Below are positions 16,416-24,320 of a stretch of 64,000 bases of DNA, piece after piece. The stretch is from contig NZ_JABTTE010000001.1 in NCBI RefSeq assembly GCF_013303125.1, positions 62,001 to 126,000 on the forward strand. The letters run 5' to 3'. Under the pieces are notes generated by a model, which ran no database searches, had not been told where the DNA came from, and was given only the letters and a program-made list of their open reading frames with translations. The stretch comes from Calidifontibacillus erzurumensis. GTDB lineage: Bacteria; Bacillota; Bacilli; Bacillales; Bacillaceae_J. Every line of letters starts with the position of its first letter. Position 1 is the stretch's first letter. Made by a program: the position numbers and the translations under genes.

Positions 16416-17432
16416 TTGAAAACTTTTAAGTCATCATTATTTTTAATAATGATGGTATTAGCAATACTTACCATCACTGCTTGCGGAGGAAAATCAACGA
16501 CAGAACAAAATTCAGAGCAAGCACAAGCACAAAGCGAACAAAAAGAAGAAACAACATCAGCAGAAAAACAAACATTTACATTCCTTACACCTAAAGGGGC
16601 ACCTGCATTGCCAGGATTACTTTTAGCTGAAGAAGGGTTTGAAAATTATCAGCTTGAACTTCAAACATGGGATCAGCTTGAGCAATTATTAGCCCATCTT
16701 CAAAATCAAGAAGGAGACTTTATAGCTGCACCGGTGAATGTGGCTTCAACCTTAGTTAACAAAGGTCTCCCTCTAAAGTTGATAAATGTAAATACTTGGG
16801 GAACTATTTTCCTTGTTACAACAGATGATAATGTTAAAACACTTGCAGATTTAGAAGGAGAGTCATTATATATCTCTCATAAAAGTGGTCCGCCTGATGT
16901 CTTAACAAAATACTTATTAGAAAAAGAAGGAATCCAAGATAAAGTGGAATTAAATTATGCAACACCACCTGAAATTGCACAAATGCTGATTGCAGGGAAA
17001 ATTAAACATGCCGTATTGCCAGAGCCCGTTCTTAGCAGCGTACGCATAAAATTGCAAGATCAAGTGAAAGAAGTCATCGATTTCCAAGCTGCATGGAAAG
17101 AAATGTATAATTTAGATTTACCTCAAGCAGGAATTGTTGTAACAGAAAAATTTGCAAAAGAACATCCAGAAGTCATTGAAGCTTTCCAAAAAGCTTATGG
17201 AGAAGCGATTGAAAAAATGTACGCAAACCCTGATGAAATCGCAAAACTTGCTGAACAATATTTAGACTTAAAAGGACCTATTGTTAAAAACGCATTAAAT
17301 AAAATGGTCATCAAATTAGTAGAAGCTAAAGATGCGAAAGCGAGTGTGGAACAATATTTTTTAATTTTACTAGAGTCACAACCCGAATCTATAGGGGGAC
17401 AATTGCCAAATGAAGGGTTCTACTACAAATGA
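16416..17432 (+). CDS. NitT/TauT (SsuA/ThiY-like) ABC transporter binding lipoprotein
   Basis: A 338-residue lipoprotein with signal ending in LTITACGG. After a Gln/Glu-rich linker the mature part reads like a NitT/TauT/NMT1-type binding protein: TPKGAPALPGLLLAEEG, DFIAAPVNVASTLVNKG, TTDDNVKTLADLEG and HAVLPEPVLSSV. Known members bind sulfonates, nitrate, taurine or thiamine precursors, but this one is under two Fur boxes. The ligand is therefore probably iron-related, such as a chelator, porphyrin or cofactor precursor; this is inference. TTG 16416 lies 7 bases after AGGAGGG; ATG 16410 is too close to it. Confidence 0.8.
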   Translation: MKTFKSSLFLIMMVLAILTITACGGKSTTEQNSEQAQAQSEQKEETTSAEKQTFTFLTPKGAPALPGLLLAEEGFENYQLELQTWDQLEQLLAHLQNQEGDFIAAPVNVASTLVNKGLPLKLINVNTWGTIFLVTTDDNVKTLADLEGESLYISHKSGPPDVLTKYLLEKEGIQDKVELNYATPPEIAQMLIAGKIKHAVLPEPVLSSVRIKLQDQVKEVIDFQAAWKEMYNLDLPQAGIVVTEKFAKEHPEVIEAFQKAYGEAIEKMYANPDEIAKLAEQYLDLKGPIVKNALNKMVIKLVEAKDAKASVEQYFLILLESQPESIGGQLPNEGFYYK

Positions 17433-18189
17433 TAGAGACACAATAACGACTTTTTCAGCAATGGCAACGATCGTAGGACTATGGTGGATCGTCTCGTTTT
17501 TCTATCCACCGATTATTGTTCCATCACCTGTTGAAACAGTCGAAAAAGCCTATCAATTAGCAGTAGAAGGTCAGTTAACGAAGGAGCTTGCCATAACAGT
17601 TCAGCGTGCGCTTATTGGTTTCTCCTTCTCTTTAATTAGCGGATCCTTATTAGGCTGCTTTATAGGTTCTTATGAAAAATTATATCAGTTTTTTAAGCCA
17701 ATGGTGACTTTTTTACAAACAGTTCCACCCATTTCATGGATTTTACTAGCGATCATTTGGATGGGGTTTGGCAGCGGTGCTCCAATTTTTGTTGTCATTA
17801 TTGCTACATTTCCAATTTTCTTCTTTAATGCTGTTCAAGGTGTGCGGCATTTGCCCGAACATTTATTGGAAATGGGGCGTACGTTTCAAGTTCACCGTCT
17901 TCGCATGATAAAAGACCTTTATTTGCCGTCATTATGGCCGTTTATTTCATCGGCAATTACGATTTGCTTAGGAAATAGTTGGAAAACAATTGTGATGGCC
18001 GAACTTTTAAGCTCAAATAGCGGAGTGGGGGCAGCACTTAGTATGGCTAGATTGCAATTGGAAACGGCGGAAGTATTTGCTTGGACGATGGTCATTGTCT
18101 TGCTCGGTTTAATAACGGAACATGTCTTTCAGTGGTTTGATGATCGTACAAGAGTGGGGAAGGTGAGAAAGTGGAAATCAGGAATTTAA
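17410..18189 (+). CDS. NitT/TauT-type ABC transporter permease
   Basis: A 259-residue permease of the SsuC/TauC/BinPDT type with about six helices. The coupling motif region reads EMGRTFQVHRLRMIKDLYLPSLWPFI, matching the EAA loop consensus. VPSPVETVEKAY near residue 35 and TVPPISWILLAIIWMGFG are family phrases. The start overlaps the binding-protein gene by 23 bases, and its stop overlaps the ATPase gene by 19, so the three are clearly one transporter. Confidence 0.88.
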   Translation: MKGSTTNDRDTITTFSAMATIVGLWWIVSFFYPPIIVPSPVETVEKAYQLAVEGQLTKELAITVQRALIGFSFSLISGSLLGCFIGSYEKLYQFFKPMVTFLQTVPPISWILLAIIWMGFGSGAPIFVVIIATFPIFFFNAVQGVRHLPEHLLEMGRTFQVHRLRMIKDLYLPSLWPFISSAITICLGNSWKTIVMAELLSSNSGVGAALSMARLQLETAEVFAWTMVIVLLGLITEHVFQWFDDRTRVGKVRKWKSGI

Positions 18190-18938
18190 CGTTTGCCTAT
18201 GGCGATAAAGACATTTTTAAAGACTTTTCCATTTATATACCTGAAGGTGAAATTACTTGTATTCTTGGTAGTTCAGGCGTAGGAAAGACAACATTGCTGC
18301 AAATGATTGCAGGGATCAAAAAGCCTCAATTCGGAGAAATCATTAAAAATTCCAATCAAGTAAGCTATATTTTTCAAGAACCACGTCTATTACCTTGGAA
18401 AACTGTTATAGAAAATGTGGAATTTGTTCTATTAGATAAGATGGATAAGGGAAAGCGACGAGTTATTGCGAAAGAAATGCTGGAAAGAGTCGGTTTAGGC
18501 GATAGTCTTCATCGATTCCCGCATGAGTTGAGCGGCGGAATGCGGCAACGCGTATCGATCGCTCGGGCTTTTGTAATAAAACCGGAAATTCTTCTGTTAG
18601 ATGAGCCGCTCCAAGGATTGGATGTCATCAAGCGACAAGAAATTCAAGATTTGCTCGTTTCCCTTTGGGAAACTTATAAACCTACAGTCGTATACATCAC
18701 TCATGATGTAGAGGATGCTTTAGCAGTTGCTTATCAAATTATTGTTTTTGCAGGTCAGCCTGTAAATGTTCTATGTCATACCTTTATAGATCAGCCAATT
18801 AAAGAACGCAGCTCTTCTCCTACCTATATGGATGCTTTTCGTACCCATTTAATGTTGCAAATGAAAAAGTCAACCGAAATTCCCTTCGATAAAATGATGC
18901 AAATGAAAATGATGCAACAAAAAATGAAGATGGCTTAA
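18171..18938 (+). CDS. NitT/TauT-type ABC transporter ATPase with Met-rich tail
   Basis: A 255-residue ATPase of the SsuB/TauB group. Walker A GSSGVGKTT, Q-loop FQEPRLLPWKTV, signature LSGGMRQRVSIARAF, Walker B LLLDEPLQGLD and switch YITHDVEDAL are intact. The last 16 residues (DKMMQMKMMQQKMKMA) hold seven methionines, which is not a family feature and might bind soft metal ions or reflect a low-complexity expansion. GTG 18171 follows AAGGTGAG. Confidence 0.88.
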   Translation: MEIRNLTFAYGDKDIFKDFSIYIPEGEITCILGSSGVGKTTLLQMIAGIKKPQFGEIIKNSNQVSYIFQEPRLLPWKTVIENVEFVLLDKMDKGKRRVIAKEMLERVGLGDSLHRFPHELSGGMRQRVSIARAFVIKPEILLLDEPLQGLDVIKRQEIQDLLVSLWETYKPTVVYITHDVEDALAVAYQIIVFAGQPVNVLCHTFIDQPIKERSSSPTYMDAFRTHLMLQMKKSTEIPFDKMMQMKMMQQKMKMA

Positions 18939-18964
18939 AAATTGAAAGAATGGAGATGTTTGAT

Positions 18965-19747
18965 ATGAATGCATTGAAAATGCCAGCTCATTTATTTTTG
19001 GCTAGTTTAGGAAAAAAGATGTTGCGGCCAGGAGGAAGACGTGCAACGGAACGAATCATTCAGCATTTAGAGTTAACGCCTGATTCAGTAGTTCTTGAAG
19101 TTGCACCTAACATGGGAACTACTGCCATTCACTTAGCTAAAACATATGGCTGTAAAATTTATGCTGTTGATATTCATGGACCAAGTTTGGAAAAAGCAAA
19201 AGAAAATGTAAAAAAAGAAGGATTGGAAGATCAAATTATTTTGCAAATGGGCGATGCTAGAAAACTGCCATTTGAAGATGGAATGTTTGATGCAGTCATT
19301 AATGAAGCGATGTTGACAATGCTGCCAAATAAAGAAAAAATGAAAGCGATTCAAGAATACTACCGTGTTTTAAAGCCAGGCGGAAGGTTAGGTACTCATG
19401 ATTTAACTTTGAAATATACACCTTCTGATGATGTTATGAATGAGTTTTGGTCCCAGTTAAAAATCATGGCCACACCGTTAACAATAGAAGACTGGCACAA
19501 TATTTTTGAACAGTCGCCGTTTGAAAAATTTGAGTCAGTAACTGGCCATATGAGTTTATTATCAATGGATGGCTTGCTTGTAGACGAAGGATGGGAAGGA
19601 ACGATAGAAATTCTAAAAAATGCAGGTCAGTCAGAAGAAACGAAAGAGCGCTTTTTCAATTTAGCTTCTTTCTTCTTTGAGTATAGCGACTTATTTGGCC
19701 ACTGTACATTCCATGCAGAAAAAAATAAAAAAGACAATGTTACATGA
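18965..19747 (+). CDS. SAM-dependent class I methyltransferase in an iron-regulated transport operon
   Basis: A 260-residue protein with a Rossmann methyltransferase fold. Motif I is VLEVAPNMGTTAIHLA, where the usual acidic G-x-G-x-G loop is replaced by A-P-N-M-G-T; motif II is IYAVDIH; motif IV is FDAVINEAMLTMLP; and YRVLKPGGRLGTHDL is a classic post-motif. A C-terminal part of about 90 residues is unassigned. It sits 26 bases after the ATPase gene under the same Fur promoter, so it probably modifies the imported molecule or a related intermediate. I chose ATG 18965 because GGAG lies 9 bases upstream; ATG 18950 and 18956 are also in frame. Confidence 0.8.
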   Translation: MNALKMPAHLFLASLGKKMLRPGGRRATERIIQHLELTPDSVVLEVAPNMGTTAIHLAKTYGCKIYAVDIHGPSLEKAKENVKKEGLEDQIILQMGDARKLPFEDGMFDAVINEAMLTMLPNKEKMKAIQEYYRVLKPGGRLGTHDLTLKYTPSDDVMNEFWSQLKIMATPLTIEDWHNIFEQSPFEKFESVTGHMSLLSMDGLLVDEGWEGTIEILKNAGQSEETKERFFNLASFFFEYSDLFGHCTFHAEKNKKDNVT

Positions 19748-19901
19748 ATATTCTATTCATTAAATCTGAATGACAATCCTGCTCATCGAGTTTCAAACAG
19801 TCGAAACCATTAAATCTCAGTCCAAATATAGCTCCACTATTCTAAATCCCTGAAAGATGAGGACAAACTTTGACGTTGATTGTGATCAATAAAAATTTTA
19901 A

Positions 19902-19949
19902 AGGCATGTGATTGAAACATTTTGTTCCTTTACATGCCTATTTCTTTTT
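19902..19949 (+). terminator. Probable terminator after the methyltransferase gene
   Basis: AGGCATGT (19902-19909) pairs with ACATGCCT (19932-19939) over a 22-nt loop, followed by TTTCTTTTTATTTT. The 19748-19900 stretch before it holds nothing I recognise. Confidence 0.7.
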
Positions 19950-19972
19950 ATTTTATGGTGGTCACAATTATA

Positions 19973-20028
19973 TTGACAATGATTATCATTCTTGTTTAAT
20001 ATAGAGTTAGATAATGATAATCATTATC
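19973..20028 (+). promoter_or_regulatory. Promoter with an exact 19-bp Fur box before the flavodoxin
   Basis: TTGACA (19973-19978) and TAATAT (19997-20002) are 18 bases apart. AATGATTATCATTC fills the spacer, and GATAATGATAATCATTATC (20010-20028) is a complete match to the classical Fur consensus. Confidence 0.95.
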
Positions 20029-20053
20029 AACAAAGTGATTGGAGGAATTTAAA

Positions 20054-20503
20054 ATGGCTAGAATTATCATGATTTATGCAAGTATGACAGGCAATACAGA
20101 AATGATGGCCAATGCAGTAGCTGAAGGAGTAAGAGAGGCGGGCGAAGATATAGATGTGGTCGATATTATGGAAGGGCCTGATGCCCATGATTTGGAAAGT
20201 TACGAAGGAATTTTGTTAGGTGCATATACATGGGGAGACGGCGATCTGCCTGATGATTTTCTAGATTTTTATGATGAAATGTCAAACATCCAATTAATAG
20301 AGAAAAAAGCGGCAGTGTTCGGTTCTTGTGATTCAGCATATCCGAATTTCGGAGCAGCTGTAGATATTTTAATGGAAAAGTTAAGTGAACAAGGCGCTCA
20401 AGTATATCCGGAAGGATTAAAAATCGAATTAACACCGGGAGATGATGAATTAGAAACTTGCCGTTCTTTCGGAAAGAAATTCGTTGATTTTTTAAGAACA
20501 TAA
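20054..20503 (+). CDS. Flavodoxin (short chain), iron-starvation type
   Basis: A 149-residue short-chain flavodoxin. The FMN phosphate loop YASMTGNTEMMA, the conserved acid-rich helix and GAYTWGDGDLPDDFLDFYDEM with the FMN-stacking aromatics are visible. Flavodoxins replace ferredoxin as electron carriers when iron is short. The exact Fur box and the strong site TTGGAGGAATTT fit this. In B. subtilis the Fur-controlled ykuNOP operon contains two flavodoxins with an uncharacterised protein between them; here one flavodoxin is followed by one unknown gene. Confidence 0.95.
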   Translation: MARIIMIYASMTGNTEMMANAVAEGVREAGEDIDVVDIMEGPDAHDLESYEGILLGAYTWGDGDLPDDFLDFYDEMSNIQLIEKKAAVFGSCDSAYPNFGAAVDILMEKLSEQGAQVYPEGLKIELTPGDDELETCRSFGKKFVDFLRT

Positions 20504-20531
20504 AACGGTGAAAGGAGCGAAAGACAACTGG

Positions 20532-21209
20532 ATGGAAAATTATTTAAAGGTTATTACTACTGACTATATTGAATCGCTTATTCGTTGTCCACATAAATTT
20601 TTTCATCAACATCATTTGTCTTTTGATACAAAACAAGAAAAAAGAAGAAAAATCGTTCAACAAGTCATTAATCAAGTTATAAAAGAATATTATTTACTTT
20701 TACCAGAAATGAAAAACAAATTCAACTTTCTTAAATTGATCGATAAATATTGGAAAAATATTCACCCAAATATTTTTGAATCAAGAGCTGATTATTATAT
20801 TCATTTAGCTAAAATCACGGATCACCTCCTTCAATTTCTAACGGTGGATCGTCAAAAGAGGCCACCGCTATTTTTGTATCAAACATTCAATGCCTATATC
20901 GAAGACCTAGGAACCGAGCTATCACTAACGTTTGAAGTAGGGGAATGGACGAAAGATTCTTTTATTGTAAAGAAATTTTTAGTAGAAGCTGATGAATATT
21001 TAATGAACCTATACCATAATTTGATTGTAGTATTTTCACATGAAGCTTTTGGAAAACTTCCCGAGAAAATTGAAATGATCACGCTTTTAGAAGGAAAGAA
21101 ACATACGCTACCAGTGACGAGTGAACAAGTTACCCGTGGAAAACAATATTTAAGTTTACTAAAAAATTTTCTAAAGCAGCCTAATAAATTTAAAATTGAA
21201 ATCCATTAA
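20532..21209 (+). CDS. Unknown protein cotranscribed with flavodoxin (possible YkuO-like)
   Basis: A 225-residue basic, aromatic-rich soluble protein without signal or membrane helix. The N-terminal SLIRCPHKFFHQHHLSF resembles the first motif of PD-(D/E)XK/RecB-like nucleases (S-x-x-x-x-C-P-x-K-F), but I cannot find the catalytic D-E-x-K set, and there is only this one Cys, so no AddB-type Fe-S cluster. Position after a Fur-controlled flavodoxin is like ykuO in B. subtilis; orthology is a guess. ATG 20532 lies 14 bases after AAAGGAG; GTG 20508 is an alternative without a ribosome site. Confidence 0.6.
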   Translation: MENYLKVITTDYIESLIRCPHKFFHQHHLSFDTKQEKRRKIVQQVINQVIKEYYLLLPEMKNKFNFLKLIDKYWKNIHPNIFESRADYYIHLAKITDHLLQFLTVDRQKRPPLFLYQTFNAYIEDLGTELSLTFEVGEWTKDSFIVKKFLVEADEYLMNLYHNLIVVFSHEAFGKLPEKIEMITLLEGKKHTLPVTSEQVTRGKQYLSLLKNFLKQPNKFKIEIH

Positions 21210-21217
21210 AAAATAAT

Positions 21218-21280
21218 ATTGATAATCATTTTCATGAATGGTATATTTTTTTTATGAGTTGTAATGATAATCAGTTTCAA
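21218..21280 (+). promoter_or_regulatory. Promoter with two Fur boxes before efeO
   Basis: TTGATA (21219-21224) and TATATT (21242-21247) are 17 bases apart. One Fur-like box covers the −35 (21218-21236, ATTGATAATCATTTTCATG) and a second lies downstream (21262-21280, TAATGATAATCAGTTTCAA). No other promoter of this quality is seen before 30.5 kb, so it probably drives the whole efe–ccm series. Confidence 0.88.
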
Positions 21281-21292
21281 GGAGTGGTTTTT

Positions 21293-22123
21293 TTGTTTAA
21301 GAAAGGTATGATGGCCGTACTTTTAGCTTCATCAGTTTTTTCACTTGCTGCCTGCAACAGCCAAGAAGCAGCTAATCAAACAAAAGAGGAGCAAAAAGTT
21401 GAAGAGACGGCAGAACAAACAAGCAATGAATCTGTTAATATCGAACAAAATATCCAAAAAGCAAAAGAATGGACATTGGCGCGTGTGGATGGAATCATTT
21501 CTAATGCTGAAAAGCTAGAGGAAGCCATAAATGCAGGTGATTTTGAAAAAGCGAAAGAACAATGGCTGCCGACACAATTAGAATACGAAAAAGGTGAAGC
21601 ATTATTTGCAACATTATCCCCTGAATTAGATGAAACAATGGACGTTAGCACTGAAACAGGTTTCCATGGCCTTGAACAAATTTTATGGGGGAAAGAAGAT
21701 CCTGCTATACATAAAGAAAAGTTGCTTGAATTGACAGCTTTATTAAAAGAAGATGCTGCTAAATTGAAAGAAGTTGTTGAGCAAGCGGAGTTAAATGAAC
21801 AATTATTATTCGAAGCAATGACAGGAATTTTGCCAGAGTTATCTGGATTTGTTGAAGCTGTTTATACAGGTGAAAGCATCTCAGGTACAAGAATTGAAGA
21901 TGCTCGAAATGTTTTTGAAGGAGTTCAACTATTTTATGATGCAATTTCCCCTAAAATTGTAGCAGCTTCCCCAGAAATCGATGAGAAGGTACGAGCACAA
22001 ATTGATAAAGTGCTAGATGTAATGGGTGAAGAAAAGCCGGACGTCCAAACGGTTGATGAAGAATTTGGCGCATTATTCAATGCAATGGTTGAAGCAGCGA
22101 CAACAATTGGAGTTGAACTTTAA
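21293..22123 (+). CDS. efeO: EfeO/EfeM-type iron-uptake lipoprotein (imelysin/M75 family)
   Basis: A 276-residue lipoprotein (SLAACNS lipobox). The mature protein is alpha-helical and contains the M75 motif H-x-x-E in GFHGLEQILWG. The N-terminal cupredoxin domain of E. coli EfeO is missing, making it an EfeM-type short form. It is thought to bind iron outside the membrane and pass it to EfeU. TTG 21293 is preceded by AAGGAGTGG; the upstream in-frame start at 21254 would lie inside the second Fur box. A hairpin with a T tract starts at its stop codon. Confidence 0.88.
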   Translation: MFKKGMMAVLLASSVFSLAACNSQEAANQTKEEQKVEETAEQTSNESVNIEQNIQKAKEWTLARVDGIISNAEKLEEAINAGDFEKAKEQWLPTQLEYEKGEALFATLSPELDETMDVSTETGFHGLEQILWGKEDPAIHKEKLLELTALLKEDAAKLKEVVEQAELNEQLLFEAMTGILPELSGFVEAVYTGESISGTRIEDARNVFEGVQLFYDAISPKIVAASPEIDEKVRAQIDKVLDVMGEEKPDVQTVDEEFGALFNAMVEAATTIGVEL

Positions 22124-22153
22124 AAAGCCCATTTAAAGGAATGGGCTTTTTTT
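22122..22153 (+). terminator. Hairpin between efeO and efeU (terminator or attenuator)
   Basis: AAAAAGCCCATT and AATGGGCTTTTT form a perfect stem with a T run. efeU begins 20 bases later with no new promoter visible, so partial readthrough probably sets the efeO:efeU ratio. Confidence 0.85.
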
Positions 22154-22172
22154 CCTTGGAGGTTGAGAAACC

Positions 22173-24320
22173 GTGATTAAAAAAATAAAAATTGCTTTAG
22201 TTTGTTTAATTGCAACTTTTAGCATTTTTCAGCTATTACCATTTACTGGTTTAAGTGCCTCTGATTCATTTGGATCGATATTCCGCGAAATTAAACAACA
22301 GCTGCGGCAATATTCAAATAATGGTGATTTACAAGCATTGGAAGAAGCAAGAAAGCTTTTTGACTCAATGGTCGAACAATCAGCGGTTGAAGATGAAGCA
22401 CTAAAAAATGCAATTTACGAGTCTTTTGAACAAAAACAAGTTGATATCATCCCTTTTCAAATATTGCAACTTGGTTATGAAACTACAAAAAAAGCACTGA
22501 ATGTAGGGGATGTAAAGGAAGCCGGACAATGGTTCGAAGTTCGTGAAAGCAAATTGAAGTTTGAAAAAAAAGCAACACCTGCGATGAAAGCGATCGTAGA
22601 GTTAAAGAAAAATCCAAGCAATGTTGAAAATTTAAAAGATATTATTATTGATGATTTAAAAGAAACCTACCTATTTAAAGTGAAGGAATCTTTAAACGAA
22701 AAAGATGGTGCAGCTTATTATTATTTTGCAATTATTAAATCTGATCTTGAAAAAGAAATATCAAAAGAAGATTTTCAGACACTTACAGCTCTTTTTGAAA
22801 ATGGAAAATCGTTTCACTCTAATGAAGAAGCTGTTCAAAAAATATTAAATATCTTACATACATACGAATCAAAAAAAATCTCCGAAACAGATGTAAAATC
22901 TGAAGCAGAAAAAATAGGGAAGTTAATCCAATATATCCATGACAATTGGAGTGTTGCCATTAAAGACGGGGAAATCTTCAATGGTGTGGAATTTGCTGAA
23001 TTAAAAAGCTTTCTTGCAGAAGCTAAGCAAAGGTTTTTGCAAATAAAGCCTGCATTTGGTGAAGAAAGCAGCTTCATTGATGAGAAACTAAATGAGCTAG
23101 AAATATTATTACTAAATAAAGAATCTCAAGAAGCGGGACAAAAGATTGCACAAGAAATTGTAGATGTTATTATTAAACGAACAAACGTTCAGATTACATT
23201 AACTAATAACGGTGAGCTAAACATTCAAGAAATTGAAAAGCAATTGGCAGTGATGTTTGACGAAGCTGTTCAACAATATAAAGCAGGAAAGCAAAAGGAA
23301 GCTTATGATATTATCTTTGATTCCTATTTCATCTTTGAACCATTGGAGAAAAAAATATCTGCAAGGGATCAATCAGCTGTACAAGAAATTGAAAGTGCAT
23401 TTGCGTTAGTTAAAGGAAATATCCAAAATGGTCTACCGATTGATAACGAGATTCAAAGATTAAAAGATTTAATTTCTCAATCTTTAATCAAAGCGGAAGC
23501 GGCTCCTTCCAATTGGGAGCTGTTTATTCAATCATTAATTATTATTATTCGTGAAGGATTTGAAGCGATCTTAATCATTGGTGCATTAGTAGCTTACATG
23601 CTTAAAACGAATCAAAAAGAGCAGGTCAAATACATTTATATCGGATCAATTGGAGCTGTTATTGTAAGCTTTATTGCCGCCTACTTGATTCGTAATATTT
23701 TTAAATTAAGCGGTGCGGACCAAGAAGCTTTAGAAGGAGTTACAATGCTCATTGCTGTTTTCTTCCTTTTCTACGTTAGCTATTGGTTAATCAGCAAAGT
23801 CCAAGGGCAAAAATGGCAGGAATATATAAAAGGAAAACTTGCGCATTCCGTTTCAAAAGGGAATCTTTATACAATGAGCTTTGTTGCTTTTTTAGCTGTT
23901 TTCCGTGAAGGTTTTGAAACAATTTTATTTTATGAAGCATTACTTGCCATTGGCGATGACAACTCATATATTTTGTACGGATTTTTGCTTGGCTGTATCG
24001 CGTTAACGATTCTTTATTTATTAATTTCAAAATATAGCATCCGCATTCCAATAAAGCCATTTTTCACATGTACAAGCACGCTTCTTTATTTAATGGCTTT
24101 TAGCTTTGCAGGTCATGGAATATTTGAACTGCAAGAAGGTGGATATATACCGGCAACATTCTTGAGCGGTTGGCCGACGATTAGTTTGCTTGGCATATAT
24201 CCGACTGTAGAAACATTGAGTGCACAGGCAGTACTTCTTTTAGCTTTAATCATTGCAATCGGTTATTTCATATATTCAAGTTCAAAGCATTCCAAAGAGA
24301 AAGGTGTGCTTGGGCAATGA
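22173..24320 (+). CDS. efeU: FTR1-family iron permease EfeU with long extracytoplasmic domain
   Basis: A 715-residue protein: signal peptide (about 1-28), a large helical outside domain (about 30-445), then seven membrane helices of the FTR1/OFeT fold (about 450-705). The two iron-path motifs R-E-G-x-E are present as IIIIREGFEAILIIG and VFREGFETILFYEALL. FTR1 permeases import Fe(III) formed by an oxidase (Fet3 in yeast) or work with the EfeB peroxidase in bacteria. B. subtilis EfeU (YwbL) is shorter. No efeB follows; a multihaem cytochrome takes that position. GTG 22173 follows GGAGG. Confidence 0.92.
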   Translation: MIKKIKIALVCLIATFSIFQLLPFTGLSASDSFGSIFREIKQQLRQYSNNGDLQALEEARKLFDSMVEQSAVEDEALKNAIYESFEQKQVDIIPFQILQLGYETTKKALNVGDVKEAGQWFEVRESKLKFEKKATPAMKAIVELKKNPSNVENLKDIIIDDLKETYLFKVKESLNEKDGAAYYYFAIIKSDLEKEISKEDFQTLTALFENGKSFHSNEEAVQKILNILHTYESKKISETDVKSEAEKIGKLIQYIHDNWSVAIKDGEIFNGVEFAELKSFLAEAKQRFLQIKPAFGEESSFIDEKLNELEILLLNKESQEAGQKIAQEIVDVIIKRTNVQITLTNNGELNIQEIEKQLAVMFDEAVQQYKAGKQKEAYDIIFDSYFIFEPLEKKISARDQSAVQEIESAFALVKGNIQNGLPIDNEIQRLKDLISQSLIKAEAAPSNWELFIQSLIIIIREGFEAILIIGALVAYMLKTNQKEQVKYIYIGSIGAVIVSFIAAYLIRNIFKLSGADQEALEGVTMLIAVFFLFYVSYWLISKVQGQKWQEYIKGKLAHSVSKGNLYTMSFVAFLAVFREGFETILFYEALLAIGDDNSYILYGFLLGCIALTILYLLISKYSIRIPIKPFFTCTSTLLYLMAFSFAGHGIFELQEGGYIPATFLSGWPTISLLGIYPTVETLSAQAVLLLALIIAIGYFIYSSSKHSKEKGVLGQ

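Noticed and set aside
16416-18938. Annotation as sulfonate or taurine transporter (ssuABC/tauABC)
   Set aside because: Fur-type operators and no sulfonate-oxidation genes nearby; family name used without substrate.
20532-20600. RecB/AddB-like nuclease with Fe-S cluster suggested by CPHKFF
   Set aside because: Only one Cys and no visible D-E-x-K residues; kept as unknown.
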